Shown one piece after another: positions 1 through 5,792 of a stretch of DNA of 5,823 nucleotides. The position numbers and the translations under genes are program-made. The DNA comes from Flavipsychrobacter stenotrophus. GTDB taxonomy: Bacteria; Bacteroidota; Bacteroidia; Chitinophagales; Chitinophagaceae. Location of the stretch: the NCBI GenBank assembly GCA_947372365.1, contig CANBTK010000158.1:1-5823 (forward strand), in the 5' to 3' direction. Positions within the stretch are counted from its first letter, which is position 1; every line of letters begins with the position of its first letter. The notes under the pieces were generated by a model. That model did not search any database. It was not told the DNA's origin and saw only the letters and a program-made list of their open reading frames with translations.

Positions 1-1035
1 GGCATAGATTTTTTTTCAAACGATTATTTAGGCATATCCTCAACCGGCTTACTCAGTAAGCTGGTTGAGGATAACTATTTGGCGGCCACCGGGTCCACTG
101 GTTCGCGGCTTATATCAGGTAATAGTGCGGCGTTTGAAGCGCTGGAAAGCACCATAGCGGCATTCCACAAAGCAGAAGCGGCACTGGTGTTTAATTCGGG
201 CTACGATGCCAACACGGGGCTTATTTCAGCCATTGCTGACAGGCATACCACTATACTTTACGACGAGCTTTGCCATGCCAGCATTATTGATGGCATAAGG
301 CTGAGCCTGTGTGCCAATAAATACAGGTTCGCACATAACAACCTTACAGAGCTGGCAGCCCGCCTGCAACAACAGAGTACCAAACCAGGCCCCATCATTG
401 TTATTATAGAATCGGTTTATTCCATGGATGGGGACATGGCCCCGCTTAAGGAAATTGCCATCCTATGCCATCAATATGGCGCCAAGCTTATAGTAGACGA
501 AGCCCACGCCACAGGCGTTTTCGGTGAGCATGGCGAAGGGCTGGTAGTGGCCTTAGGCCTTCAGGGTGAAGTATTTGCAAGGGTGCATACATTTGGTAAG
601 GCACTGGGTTGCCACGGAGCAGCGGTAGTAGGTAGCCAACTGCTGCGGGAATTCCTCATTAATTTCGCACGTTCATTCATTTACACAACAGCCCTGCCGC
701 CACATTCCGTTCAGTTGGTTGCAGCGGCTTATAACCACCTGTCATCGCCTGCCTTCACCAACCAGCCACTACATGGTATTATAGCCTACTTCAGGCAAAA
801 GGTAGAAGTATCTGGCCTGCAAGGCTGGATACCCAGCACCAGCCCAATACAGGCCCTTGTGATAGGCGATAACGATAAAAGCCTTGCCCTCGCCACCCGC
901 CTGCAACAGCAAAACATGCATATAAAAGCTATCCTGCACCCCACCGTACCCAAGGGCAGCGAAAGGCTACGGGTCTGTTTGCACGCGTTTAATACGAGGG
1001 AGGAGGTGGACGGGTTGGTTGATGTTGTGGCGTAG
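1..1035 (+). CDS. bioF: 8-amino-7-oxononanoate synthase (BioF), 5'-truncated by the window edge
   Basis: PLP-dependent alpha-oxoamine synthase. BioF condenses pimeloyl-ACP (or pimeloyl-CoA) with L-alanine to give 8-amino-7-oxononanoate, the first step of biotin ring assembly, in the cytoplasm. Frame 1 is open from base 1 and begins with the family motif DFFSNDYLG, so the gene starts upstream; compared with E. coli BioF from memory, about 40 N-terminal residues are missing. Counting from base 1 (344 residues present), visible landmarks are GSTGSRLISGN, FNSGYDAN, H92 in the ELCHASIIDG segment (PLP-stacking His), SMDGD, the DEAHATG motif with D166 and H169, Schiff-base K200 in HTFGKALG, and the C-terminal PTVPKGSERLR. 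The TTG at 79 is internal, not the start. No other biotin gene lies downstream, so any bio cluster would be upstream. Other alpha-oxoamine synthases (such as glycine C-acetyltransferase) are possible, but the motif set and likely length of about 385 fit BioF best. Confidence 0.9.
   Translation, partial: GIDFFSNDYLGISSTGLLSKLVEDNYLAATGSTGSRLISGNSAAFEALESTIAAFHKAEAALVFNSGYDANTGLISAIADRHTTILYDELCHASIIDGIRLSLCANKYRFAHNNLTELAARLQQQSTKPGPIIVIIESVYSMDGDMAPLKEIAILCHQYGAKLIVDEAHATGVFGEHGEGLVVALGLQGEVFARVHTFGKALGCHGAAVVGSQLLREFLINFARSFIYTTALPPHSVQLVAAAYNHLSSPAFTNQPLHGIIAYFRQKVEVSGLQGWIPSTSPIQALVIGDNDKSLALATRLQQQNMHIKAILHPTVPKGSERLRVCLHAFNTREEVDGLVDVVA
35..73. repeat. 18-bp inverted repeat (hairpin) inside bioF
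   Basis: Arms 35-52 and 56-73 are reverse complements over 18 positions (17 Watson-Crick pairs plus one G.T at 46/62), separated by a 3-nt TCA loop. The left arm starts TATCCTCAACC and the right arm ends GGTTGAGGATA. It lies in coding sequence between the DYLG and GSTGSRLISG motifs of BioF, where spacing matches E. coli BioF within about one residue, so it is not an extra protein insertion. No T tract follows, so it is not an ordinary intrinsic terminator. Function unknown. Confidence 0.9.
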
Positions 1036-1193
1036 GGTTTATATTATGCATTTGAGTAATTAAACAGGATTGACAGTGACAATATGTGCGACACTTATCA
1101 TTGAAAGTTCGACAGCTTTATTAAAAATTGGTTAAGCTTGCTAGGAATGATGTTGGATATTTTCTATTTATTTTTTATTCCTAAATATGCATA

Positions 1194-1201
1194 TATATTT
1201 G
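1194..1201 (+). promoter_or_regulatory. Candidate Bacteroidota -7 promoter box for the propeller gene
   Basis: TATATTTG matches the Bacteroidota sigma-A -7 consensus TAnnTTTG exactly and lies 17 bases before the preferred ATG at 1219. No convincing -33 TTG/TTTG is seen 19-21 bases upstream (that stretch is a T run), and the surroundings are very AT-rich, so a chance match is possible. If real, the leader would be only about 12-15 nt and the upstream in-frame extension from 1138 would not be translated. Confidence 0.35.
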
Positions 1202-1218
1202 TTGTAAAAATCGCTGGT

Positions 1219-2640
1219 ATGAAAAAAGCACTTTTAACAATGTTGTACACGATAGCTGCAAATTGTTTTCTGCTGGCACAAGGGTGGGTAAAATTAGAAG
1301 GGAGCAACAATATCAATGCCAATGCTAAGATAAACAGTATTTGTGTTGATTCTGGCGGGATATTGTATGCGGCGGGACAATTTACCGATAGTACCTGCAT
1401 TGCAAATGGGGCGAAATACGTAGCAAAATGGAATGGATTTGAATGGTCTAAATTAGGAGGCTGCGGTAATGAGATTTATACCAACTCGCATCTACATGAT
1501 GATTATGAAATTACTACTGTCTGTGTTGATTCCTATCATAACTTGTATGCGGCCGGGTCTTTTATGGATTCGGCAGGCTACATGTATGTAGCAAAATGGA
1601 ATGGTACTTCATGGAGCCGGCTGGGGACTGGTTCAAATTCTCTAAGTGTTTACGGAACCATTTGGTCGATGTGTATTGATAATATTGGGAATGTTTATGT
1701 TGCGGGAGAGTTTAAAGATGCCGCTGGCTACGGTTATGTAGCCAAATGGGATGGTACATCCTGGAGCGAGCTAGGTAGTGGTAGCCATTCATTGTACGCC
1801 AATAGTGCTATACAAACTATTTGCGCTGATGCGGATAACAATATCTATGCAGCTGGCCGATTTATGAATAGTTCACATTTTTATTATGTTGCTAAATGGG
1901 ATGGGGCCAACTGGAGTGAAGTGGGTACTGGTAGCCACGCACTTAATGCTTCATTTTATATACAATCAATATGTGTAGATTCGTCAAACAATATTTATGC
2001 AGGTGGGTGGTTTACCAATGCATCGGGCAATACATATGTAGCTAAATGGGATGGAAGTAACTGGGGCGAAATAGGCACAAATTTCAATTTATTTGGCAGG
2101 TGTTTTTACATTAGCTCTATATGTGTTAGTGATAGGAGTAACATATATGCTGGAGGCGCGTTTCAGGATTCTAGCAGGAACCAATACGTTGCTCATTGGA
2201 CGGGTTTAGCATGGGAAATGTTAGGGAGCGGTAGCTACTCGCTTAACGCAAATTTACCAATCAATACAATTTGCACCTTGCCTGGAGGCAAGGTCCTTGC
2301 AGCAGGTGCATTTACTGATAGCATATCCTCAACAAAAGGGCATTGTTACGTAAGCGAGTATTTAAGTACTGGGCTAACTGTAGCAGCAACGAATAATGAG
2401 ATTAATTGGATCGAAGTATATCCCAATCCGGCAAGCCAAAATATTACAATAACATTGCTTTCATCAGCTTACTTAATAAACACGAGCTATAGAATATTGG
2501 ACGTTACGAACAAAACGTTCGCCACAGGGAATTTGAAGGAGCTTAGAACAATTCTTGACATAGGAAACCTTCCAAACGGAGTGTACATTTTACAGGTATT
2601 CGGGATAAATGCCAAGGCATTTAAATTCATCAAACAATAG
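1219..2640 (+). CDS. Secreted seven-bladed beta-propeller-like protein with T9SS C-terminal sorting domain
   Basis: A 473-residue protein of unknown specific function, predicted to cross the inner membrane by Sec and the outer membrane by T9SS, ending on the surface or released. The ATG at 1219 is preferred over the in-frame TTG at 1138 because it opens a classic signal peptide: MKK, a hydrophobic core, and a likely cut after A20 before QGWVKLEG. Residues 37-393 hold seven repeats of the type I-x-x-I-C-V-D-S-x-x-N-I-Y-A-A-G-x-F, then YVAKWDG and WSELG. Blades 2-6 are each exactly 50 residues. The last repeat lacks its WDG...W strand, while residues 22-36 carry a lone matching strand, suggesting ring closure. 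Residues 398-473 form a type A sorting domain: YPNP at 401-404, then a beta-sandwich with LPNGVYILQV near the end. Enzymatic residues are not recognisable, so binding or adhesion is only inference. AT content is higher than in bioF, and codon choice looks relaxed. Confidence 0.88.
   Translation: MKKALLTMLYTIAANCFLLAQGWVKLEGSNNINANAKINSICVDSGGILYAAGQFTDSTCIANGAKYVAKWNGFEWSKLGGCGNEIYTNSHLHDDYEITTVCVDSYHNLYAAGSFMDSAGYMYVAKWNGTSWSRLGTGSNSLSVYGTIWSMCIDNIGNVYVAGEFKDAAGYGYVAKWDGTSWSELGSGSHSLYANSAIQTICADADNNIYAAGRFMNSSHFYYVAKWDGANWSEVGTGSHALNASFYIQSICVDSSNNIYAGGWFTNASGNTYVAKWDGSNWGEIGTNFNLFGRCFYISSICVSDRSNIYAGGAFQDSSRNQYVAHWTGLAWEMLGSGSYSLNANLPINTICTLPGGKVLAAGAFTDSISSTKGHCYVSEYLSTGLTVAATNNEINWIEVYPNPASQNITITLLSSAYLINTSYRILDVTNKTFATGNLKELRTILDIGNLPNGVYILQVFGINAKAFKFIKQ
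1282..2394 (+). repeat. Seven tandem ~150-bp coding repeats (propeller blades)
   Basis: The conserved codons for Y-V start at 1417, 1585, 1735, 1885, 2035, 2185 and 2347. The five from 1585 to 2185 are spaced by exactly 150 bp; the outer two intervals are 168 and 162 bp. Blade starts are about 1327, 1507, 1657, 1807, 1957, 2107 and 2257. The half-repeat at about 1282-1326 (GWVKLEG and NINANA) resembles the WSELG and SLNAN end of the other blades. The DNA copies have diverged by substitution, so this is an old internal duplication and not a recent expansion. Confidence 0.85.
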
Positions 2641-2707
2641 TTTTAGTGTTTTTATTTAGTTGGAATATTATCTTCGGCTACAATAATTTAACATGTAGTA
2701 TTGGTTT

Positions 2708-2738
2708 TTATGTTTATTTTTATAAAAATTAAACATAA
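2708..2738. repeat. 31-nt AT-rich palindrome between the two T9SS cargo genes
   Basis: Arms 2708-2721 and 2725-2738 pair at 13 of 14 positions (one T.T mismatch at 2717/2729, an ATA centre at 2722-2724). The outer nine pairs are TTATGTTTA against TAAACATAA. It sits 67 bases after the propeller gene's stop and ends 4 bases before the ATG at 2743. It could be an AT-rich bidirectional terminator, an operator for a dimeric regulator, or a leader hairpin over the start site. AT-rich sequence makes some pairing expected by chance, but this length is notable. Confidence 0.6.
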
Positions 2739-2742
2739 TTGT

Positions 2743-2784
2743 ATGAGAAAATTATCCCAATGCCTAAAAGTCTTATAATTTTTA
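2743..2784 (+). other. Signal-peptide start separated from the protease ORF by an in-frame TAA
   Basis: The ATG at 2743 is in frame with the protease ORF and encodes MRKLSQCLKVL, then TAA at 2776-2778, then FLLPIVYKSKSQ, which runs directly into the mature protein. Read through, this is a good Sec signal peptide: a basic n-region, a hydrophobic core and a polar exit. A single base (TTA to TAA at 2777) would turn a core leucine into the stop. This is either a real nonsense mutation, making the downstream gene a pseudogene or poorly expressed, or a sequence error. Confidence 0.65.
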
Positions 2785-4704
2785 TTGCCTATAGTTTATA
2801 AAAGTAAGTCACAAGAGGTTCGCCAATCGTGCTATGGCCAGGCCGGGTCACCGGGAGGTGTTCATCAGGTCTATAGCCCGAGTACTATGATTGCGGGTAA
2901 AACGACGAGTGGAGCCCCATTGCCGTTTACGTATAACCTTGACTATGCTGTTACTAGTTTTTATCCAGCAATTTCCTATGCTATAAGTATTCTTTCACAT
3001 GCGTTACAGTCGTCGGGGTCCGTTGTGAACATTCATATTGTTCCGGATCATCGAGGTTGGACAAGCAGTGGGGGACCGTTAATGGAAACTACAACCTATA
3101 CACAACATGACTTCGGAATCGGTTGGTCCGCAACAAAGTATTCTCAAGCCGAAGCAAATTTTCTTTGGTCGCAGGATCATGGGGGAACTGGCAATAATTG
3201 GTCAGGGTATGATATGTCGATTGCCGTCAATTTAGATGCGCCCTGGTTTTTATATTCAACGGGTACATGCCCTTCGAACGCATTTGATGCAGGCTCTGTG
3301 TTCATACATGAAATATGCCATGGCCTCGGCTTTTACTCAAGCACCGAGGAGTGGGCAGGAGTGGTTACGGGAATTTCGGGAGGGTATTACCTCCCGACTG
3401 TATTTGACCAGTATATTGATGATCAGCTTACTGGTTTTTCTGCAACAACGTGTACAGGAATTACTCCGTCCCCTCTTCGCTTAGTAAATGCTGCAGCCGT
3501 TCCTTCTACATTTTCGAACTACTGTAAAGGTTTGGGGGGATGTTATGGCTATTGCAGCAATACAAGCAATAGTTTGTATTTTAATGGCTCCGCTTCGGGT
3601 TATTCAACGTCACTGTTATATACTCCACCAACATGGGTAAATGGAGTTTCAATGTCACATCTATACGAAGCTTTGCCCGCAGGCACTTATGATAATTACG
3701 ACCTACTACAGCCAGTTATTTTACCCGGAAATCAACTTGTGCCATCGGTTATTGATTTAAATATTTTGGCCGTTATCGGCTGGAATGCTGTCGGGACCGT
3801 TGGTTCGGCTATTTCTATTCACGATTACGCTACCTGCTCTGGCTCACCAACGCAGGTGCTAGACATTGGGAGTAATTACTATTATTGTGTTAATCCGGGT
3901 TATGAGGCAATGAATTGGTCATCCGGCACTGCGACACTTGAATATTATGCACAAGATGGGCTTGTTTCCGTTACTGCACCTGCAATTTTTTCTGACGTAA
4001 TTCGGGTTTTTGTTCCTTCTTTGCCAAGCGGGCACATTTGGCAGCGGGATATAAATGGCAATATACCAGCCGTTCTTACTTACAAAGGCTGCAATACGTC
4101 TGGGCATTGTTTTACCAGTTCCATAGGTTTAGGTATTAAGTCTGCACCTCTCTCGACTGAAATGGCATCAAACCTGATTAACATCAGTAATATCGGTGAT
4201 TGTAATTCCTACAGGATGTCGTTCTATTGTCCCGGTGCAACATCTTACAACCTTTTGTACCAGCATACCACACCGTCAGGAGGCTGGTCTGGCTGGTCTA
4301 CAGTAAGCGTTCCTTCAACGATAAACGAATATGATTTCGTCGGATTGAATGAGTATGAAAATTATAACTTCACGTTTGAGGCAGTTAACAGCATCGGGAC
4401 TGCTGCAAGTTATGGTACCTTCTGCCAGCATAGGTGTAAGAGCCCGCTCAATATGTTCCCCAATCCTGTGTCATCGTTAGGTAGTATAACACTCAATTCG
4501 AGCCCGGATTTTCTAATAGGTTCAGTTACAATAACCAGCGCTGTCGACCCAGAAATTACATGTATATTCCCCTTCGATGGTTCTATCAATACTGTTACTG
4601 TTGATCTGAGCGGCCACTCCTTGCCAGCGGGCCTATACCTTGTAACAATGACAGATTTGCAAAATAGTGAGACTGCATCCGGTATACTTCAAATTCAACC
4701 TTAA
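2785..4704 (+). CDS. Leishmanolysin-like (M8-like) zinc metalloprotease with T9SS sorting domain; signal peptide interrupted
   Basis: Putative secreted zinc endopeptidase. Numbering from the TTG at 2785 (639 residues to TAA), residues 173-183 read FIHEICHGLGF: H175 and H179 would bind zinc and E176 would be the catalytic base. The residue where metzincins with the compact HExxHxxGxxH motif place their third ligand is Ser, so a distant ligand is likely, as in leishmanolysin; H292 in VSMSHLYEAL fits. The following DLLQPVI (306-312) occupies the Met-turn position but has Leu308 where Met is usual, and NILAVIGW closes the domain. Residues about 345-550 look like Ig or fibronectin-type beta domains (inference). 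MFPNP at 557-561 begins a type A T9SS sorting domain ending GLYLVTMTD...ILQIQP. This ORF has no signal peptide of its own: TTG is only the first start-like codon after an in-frame TAA, and the next ATG (2887) is inside the mature region. It may therefore be a decaying pseudogene or contain a sequence error. Substrate is unknown. Confidence 0.78.
   Translation: MPIVYKSKSQEVRQSCYGQAGSPGGVHQVYSPSTMIAGKTTSGAPLPFTYNLDYAVTSFYPAISYAISILSHALQSSGSVVNIHIVPDHRGWTSSGGPLMETTTYTQHDFGIGWSATKYSQAEANFLWSQDHGGTGNNWSGYDMSIAVNLDAPWFLYSTGTCPSNAFDAGSVFIHEICHGLGFYSSTEEWAGVVTGISGGYYLPTVFDQYIDDQLTGFSATTCTGITPSPLRLVNAAAVPSTFSNYCKGLGGCYGYCSNTSNSLYFNGSASGYSTSLLYTPPTWVNGVSMSHLYEALPAGTYDNYDLLQPVILPGNQLVPSVIDLNILAVIGWNAVGTVGSAISIHDYATCSGSPTQVLDIGSNYYYCVNPGYEAMNWSSGTATLEYYAQDGLVSVTAPAIFSDVIRVFVPSLPSGHIWQRDINGNIPAVLTYKGCNTSGHCFTSSIGLGIKSAPLSTEMASNLINISNIGDCNSYRMSFYCPGATSYNLLYQHTTPSGGWSGWSTVSVPSTINEYDFVGLNEYENYNFTFEAVNSIGTAASYGTFCQHRCKSPLNMFPNPVSSLGSITLNSSPDFLIGSVTITSAVDPEITCIFPFDGSINTVTVDLSGHSLPAGLYLVTMTDLQNSETASGILQIQP
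3376..3397. repeat. 8-bp GC-rich hairpin inside the protease gene
   Basis: TCGGGAGG at 3376-3383 and CCTCCCGA at 3390-3397 are perfect reverse complements around a 6-nt loop. It lies in the codons for the GISGGYYLPTVFD segment just after the HEICHGLGF motif. No T tract follows. It may be a chance consequence of coding for glycines and prolines. Confidence 0.5.
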
Positions 4705-4764
4705 AAATGGATAATTGATATTCAGGGCGACTCCTCAGTCTTTAAAGCACGTTGTTAAACTGTT

Positions 4765-4790
4765 ATAAATGCGCATTTATCGTTTTTTTT
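4765..4790 (+). terminator. Possible terminator: perfect 16-bp palindrome followed by T8
   Basis: ATAAATGCGCATTTAT (4765-4780) is a perfect palindrome, foldable as a 6-bp stem with a GCGC loop, followed after CG by eight T residues (4783-4790) and another T4 after one G. It lies 60 bases after the protease stop codon, where a terminator is expected. The stem is AT-rich and weak for an intrinsic terminator, so a regulator-binding dyad is an alternative. Confidence 0.4.
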
Positions 4791-4885
4791 GTTTTGAACT
4801 GGAACGGCAAACAACTACCGTACAATGAGTGTTGCGGTATAGCACAATGGGCACCCATAGGGCACAGCCTGCGGTTTATTTCCGT

Positions 4886-4893
4886 TATTTTTG
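4886..4893 (+). promoter_or_regulatory. Candidate Bacteroidota -7 promoter box for the ferritin-like gene
   Basis: TATTTTTG matches TAnnTTTG exactly, in the 289-bp gap before the ferritin-like gene and downstream of the possible terminator. No clear -33 element is present at the expected spacing. Transcription from here would give a leader of roughly 95-120 nt, depending on which ATG is used. The rest of the 4705-4993 gap holds only a small ATGGG-CA-CCCAT dyad at 4847-4858; I see no convincing gene or riboswitch in it. Confidence 0.4.
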
Positions 4894-4993
4894 TATTATT
4901 GTACTTAAATTGTATTATTCAGGGCAATTATGTTGCTTTGAAGCGTCTTTTTTTTAATTTTAAGGCCGTATCTAAAATATCACAGCCATAGCT

Positions 4994-5707
4994 ATGCGTG
5001 GCAGTGCAAACAATACAAGTATGAAACTAAATATGGGATCAGAAAATAATCAGGTGGAAGAAACAGGTGTGCTGCAAAATGTATCGCGCCGCAACTTTCT
5101 TCAGCTTGCAGGTGGGCTTGCAGGTGCTGGCCTTTTAATATCCTCTTGCCGCCGTACCGCACCCGATACAGTATATGTGGGCAAAGGCGATACTGCATTG
5201 CTTAACTACCTTCTGATTCTGGAAGAAGTGTTGAGCGCTGTTTATGTACAGGCTAACCTTACCGCTTACTATGGCTTAAACAAAAGCCAGCTTGACTTGC
5301 TCGCTGATATGCGCGACCACCAGCTGGCACATAAAGAATTACTGAAGAAGGTATTGGGCAGCAGTGCAATACCTGACATTGTAACTGTACTATCAGCAGT
5401 AACCTATGCCGATAAAACTGACTTCCTGAAAAACTCAGTAATGCTTGAAGACCTTGCAGTGGCGGCTTACAATGGTGCAGCAAAGCGCTTTGCCGATACC
5501 AACTATATACTGCTTACCGCTAAAATGGCTACGCTTCAGGCGCGCCATGCAGCTTATTCGCGCGAATTGCTGGCACACAATACACTGGCCGATGCCACTG
5601 TTGTTAACCTCAACGGGCTGGACCAGGCACTGGCGCCAATTACCGTTTTCAATACTTTAAAGCCTTACATCCAGACCAAGTTCGATATCAGCAACCTGCC
5701 TGCTTAA
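4994..5707 (+). CDS. Ferritin-like domain protein with Tat-type lipoprotein signal
   Basis: A 237-residue predicted periplasmic lipoprotein with a ferritin-like four-helix bundle (Ferritin_2 type). The role is unproven; the family is usually linked to metal binding or oxidative stress. Numbering from the ATG at 4994: residues 31-36 SRRNFL form a twin-arginine motif, followed by the Ala/Gly-rich hydrophobic core LAGGLAGAGLL and a lipobox ISSC with C52 as the lipidated residue. Helix landmarks follow: LLILEEVLSAVY (E77), MRDHQLAHKELL (Q110, H113), LEDLAVAAYNGAA (E152) and MATLQARHAAY (Q182, H185). In diiron ferritin-like proteins helices 2 and 4 carry ExxH; here both read QxxH, so the metal site is altered or absent. 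Starts at 5021 (M10) and 5033 (M14) are also possible, since no Shine-Dalgarno favours any of them and the Tat motif remains intact in each. The following gene, 85 bases on, looks like a paralogue, suggesting an operon. Confidence 0.87.
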   Translation: MRGSANNTSMKLNMGSENNQVEETGVLQNVSRRNFLQLAGGLAGAGLLISSCRRTAPDTVYVGKGDTALLNYLLILEEVLSAVYVQANLTAYYGLNKSQLDLLADMRDHQLAHKELLKKVLGSSAIPDIVTVLSAVTYADKTDFLKNSVMLEDLAVAAYNGAAKRFADTNYILLTAKMATLQARHAAYSRELLAHNTLADATVVNLNGLDQALAPITVFNTLKPYIQTKFDISNLPA

Positions 5708-5792
5708 CAGCAGCAGCGCAGCTTGGGTAAAGGTTTTCAATAAAACATAAGGAGAAGGGCAAAGCCCTATTCTACAAACAAATAAGAAAAGC

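Noticed and set aside
79..81. TTG at 79 as the start of the bioF gene
   Set aside because: The frame is open back to base 1 and encodes the conserved DFFSNDYLG motif upstream, so the gene begins outside the window.
1138..1218. TTG-initiated 27-residue extension of the propeller protein
   Set aside because: It is AT-rich, precedes a textbook signal peptide at 1219, and overlaps the candidate -7 box.
1264..1266. Cysteine in the propeller signal peptide as a lipobox cysteine (AANC)
   Set aside because: Asn at -1 does not fit a lipobox, and the hydrophobic core continues past it to a better signal peptidase I site after A20.
1507..2256. 150-bp periodicity as a CRISPR or satellite array
   Set aside because: The units are in-frame, diverged protein repeats with no short identical repeats or spacers.
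2776..2778. TAA recoded as a sense codon in the protease
   Set aside because: TAA ends the protease and the ferritin-like genes here, and no recoding signal is evident.
4752..4991. 79-codon open frame in the gap before the ferritin-like gene
   Set aside because: It has a TTG start, an AT-rich low-complexity composition, no domain or ribosome site, and it covers the candidate terminator and -7 box.
4992..5483. Minus-strand open frames over the ferritin-like gene (and similar ones over other genes)
   Set aside because: They are shadows of strongly supported plus-strand genes and encode nothing recognisable.
5755..5767. AGGGC-AAA-GCCCT hairpin between the two ferritin-like genes as a terminator
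   Set aside because: The stem is only 5 bp, no T tract follows, and the downstream gene is likely co-transcribed.
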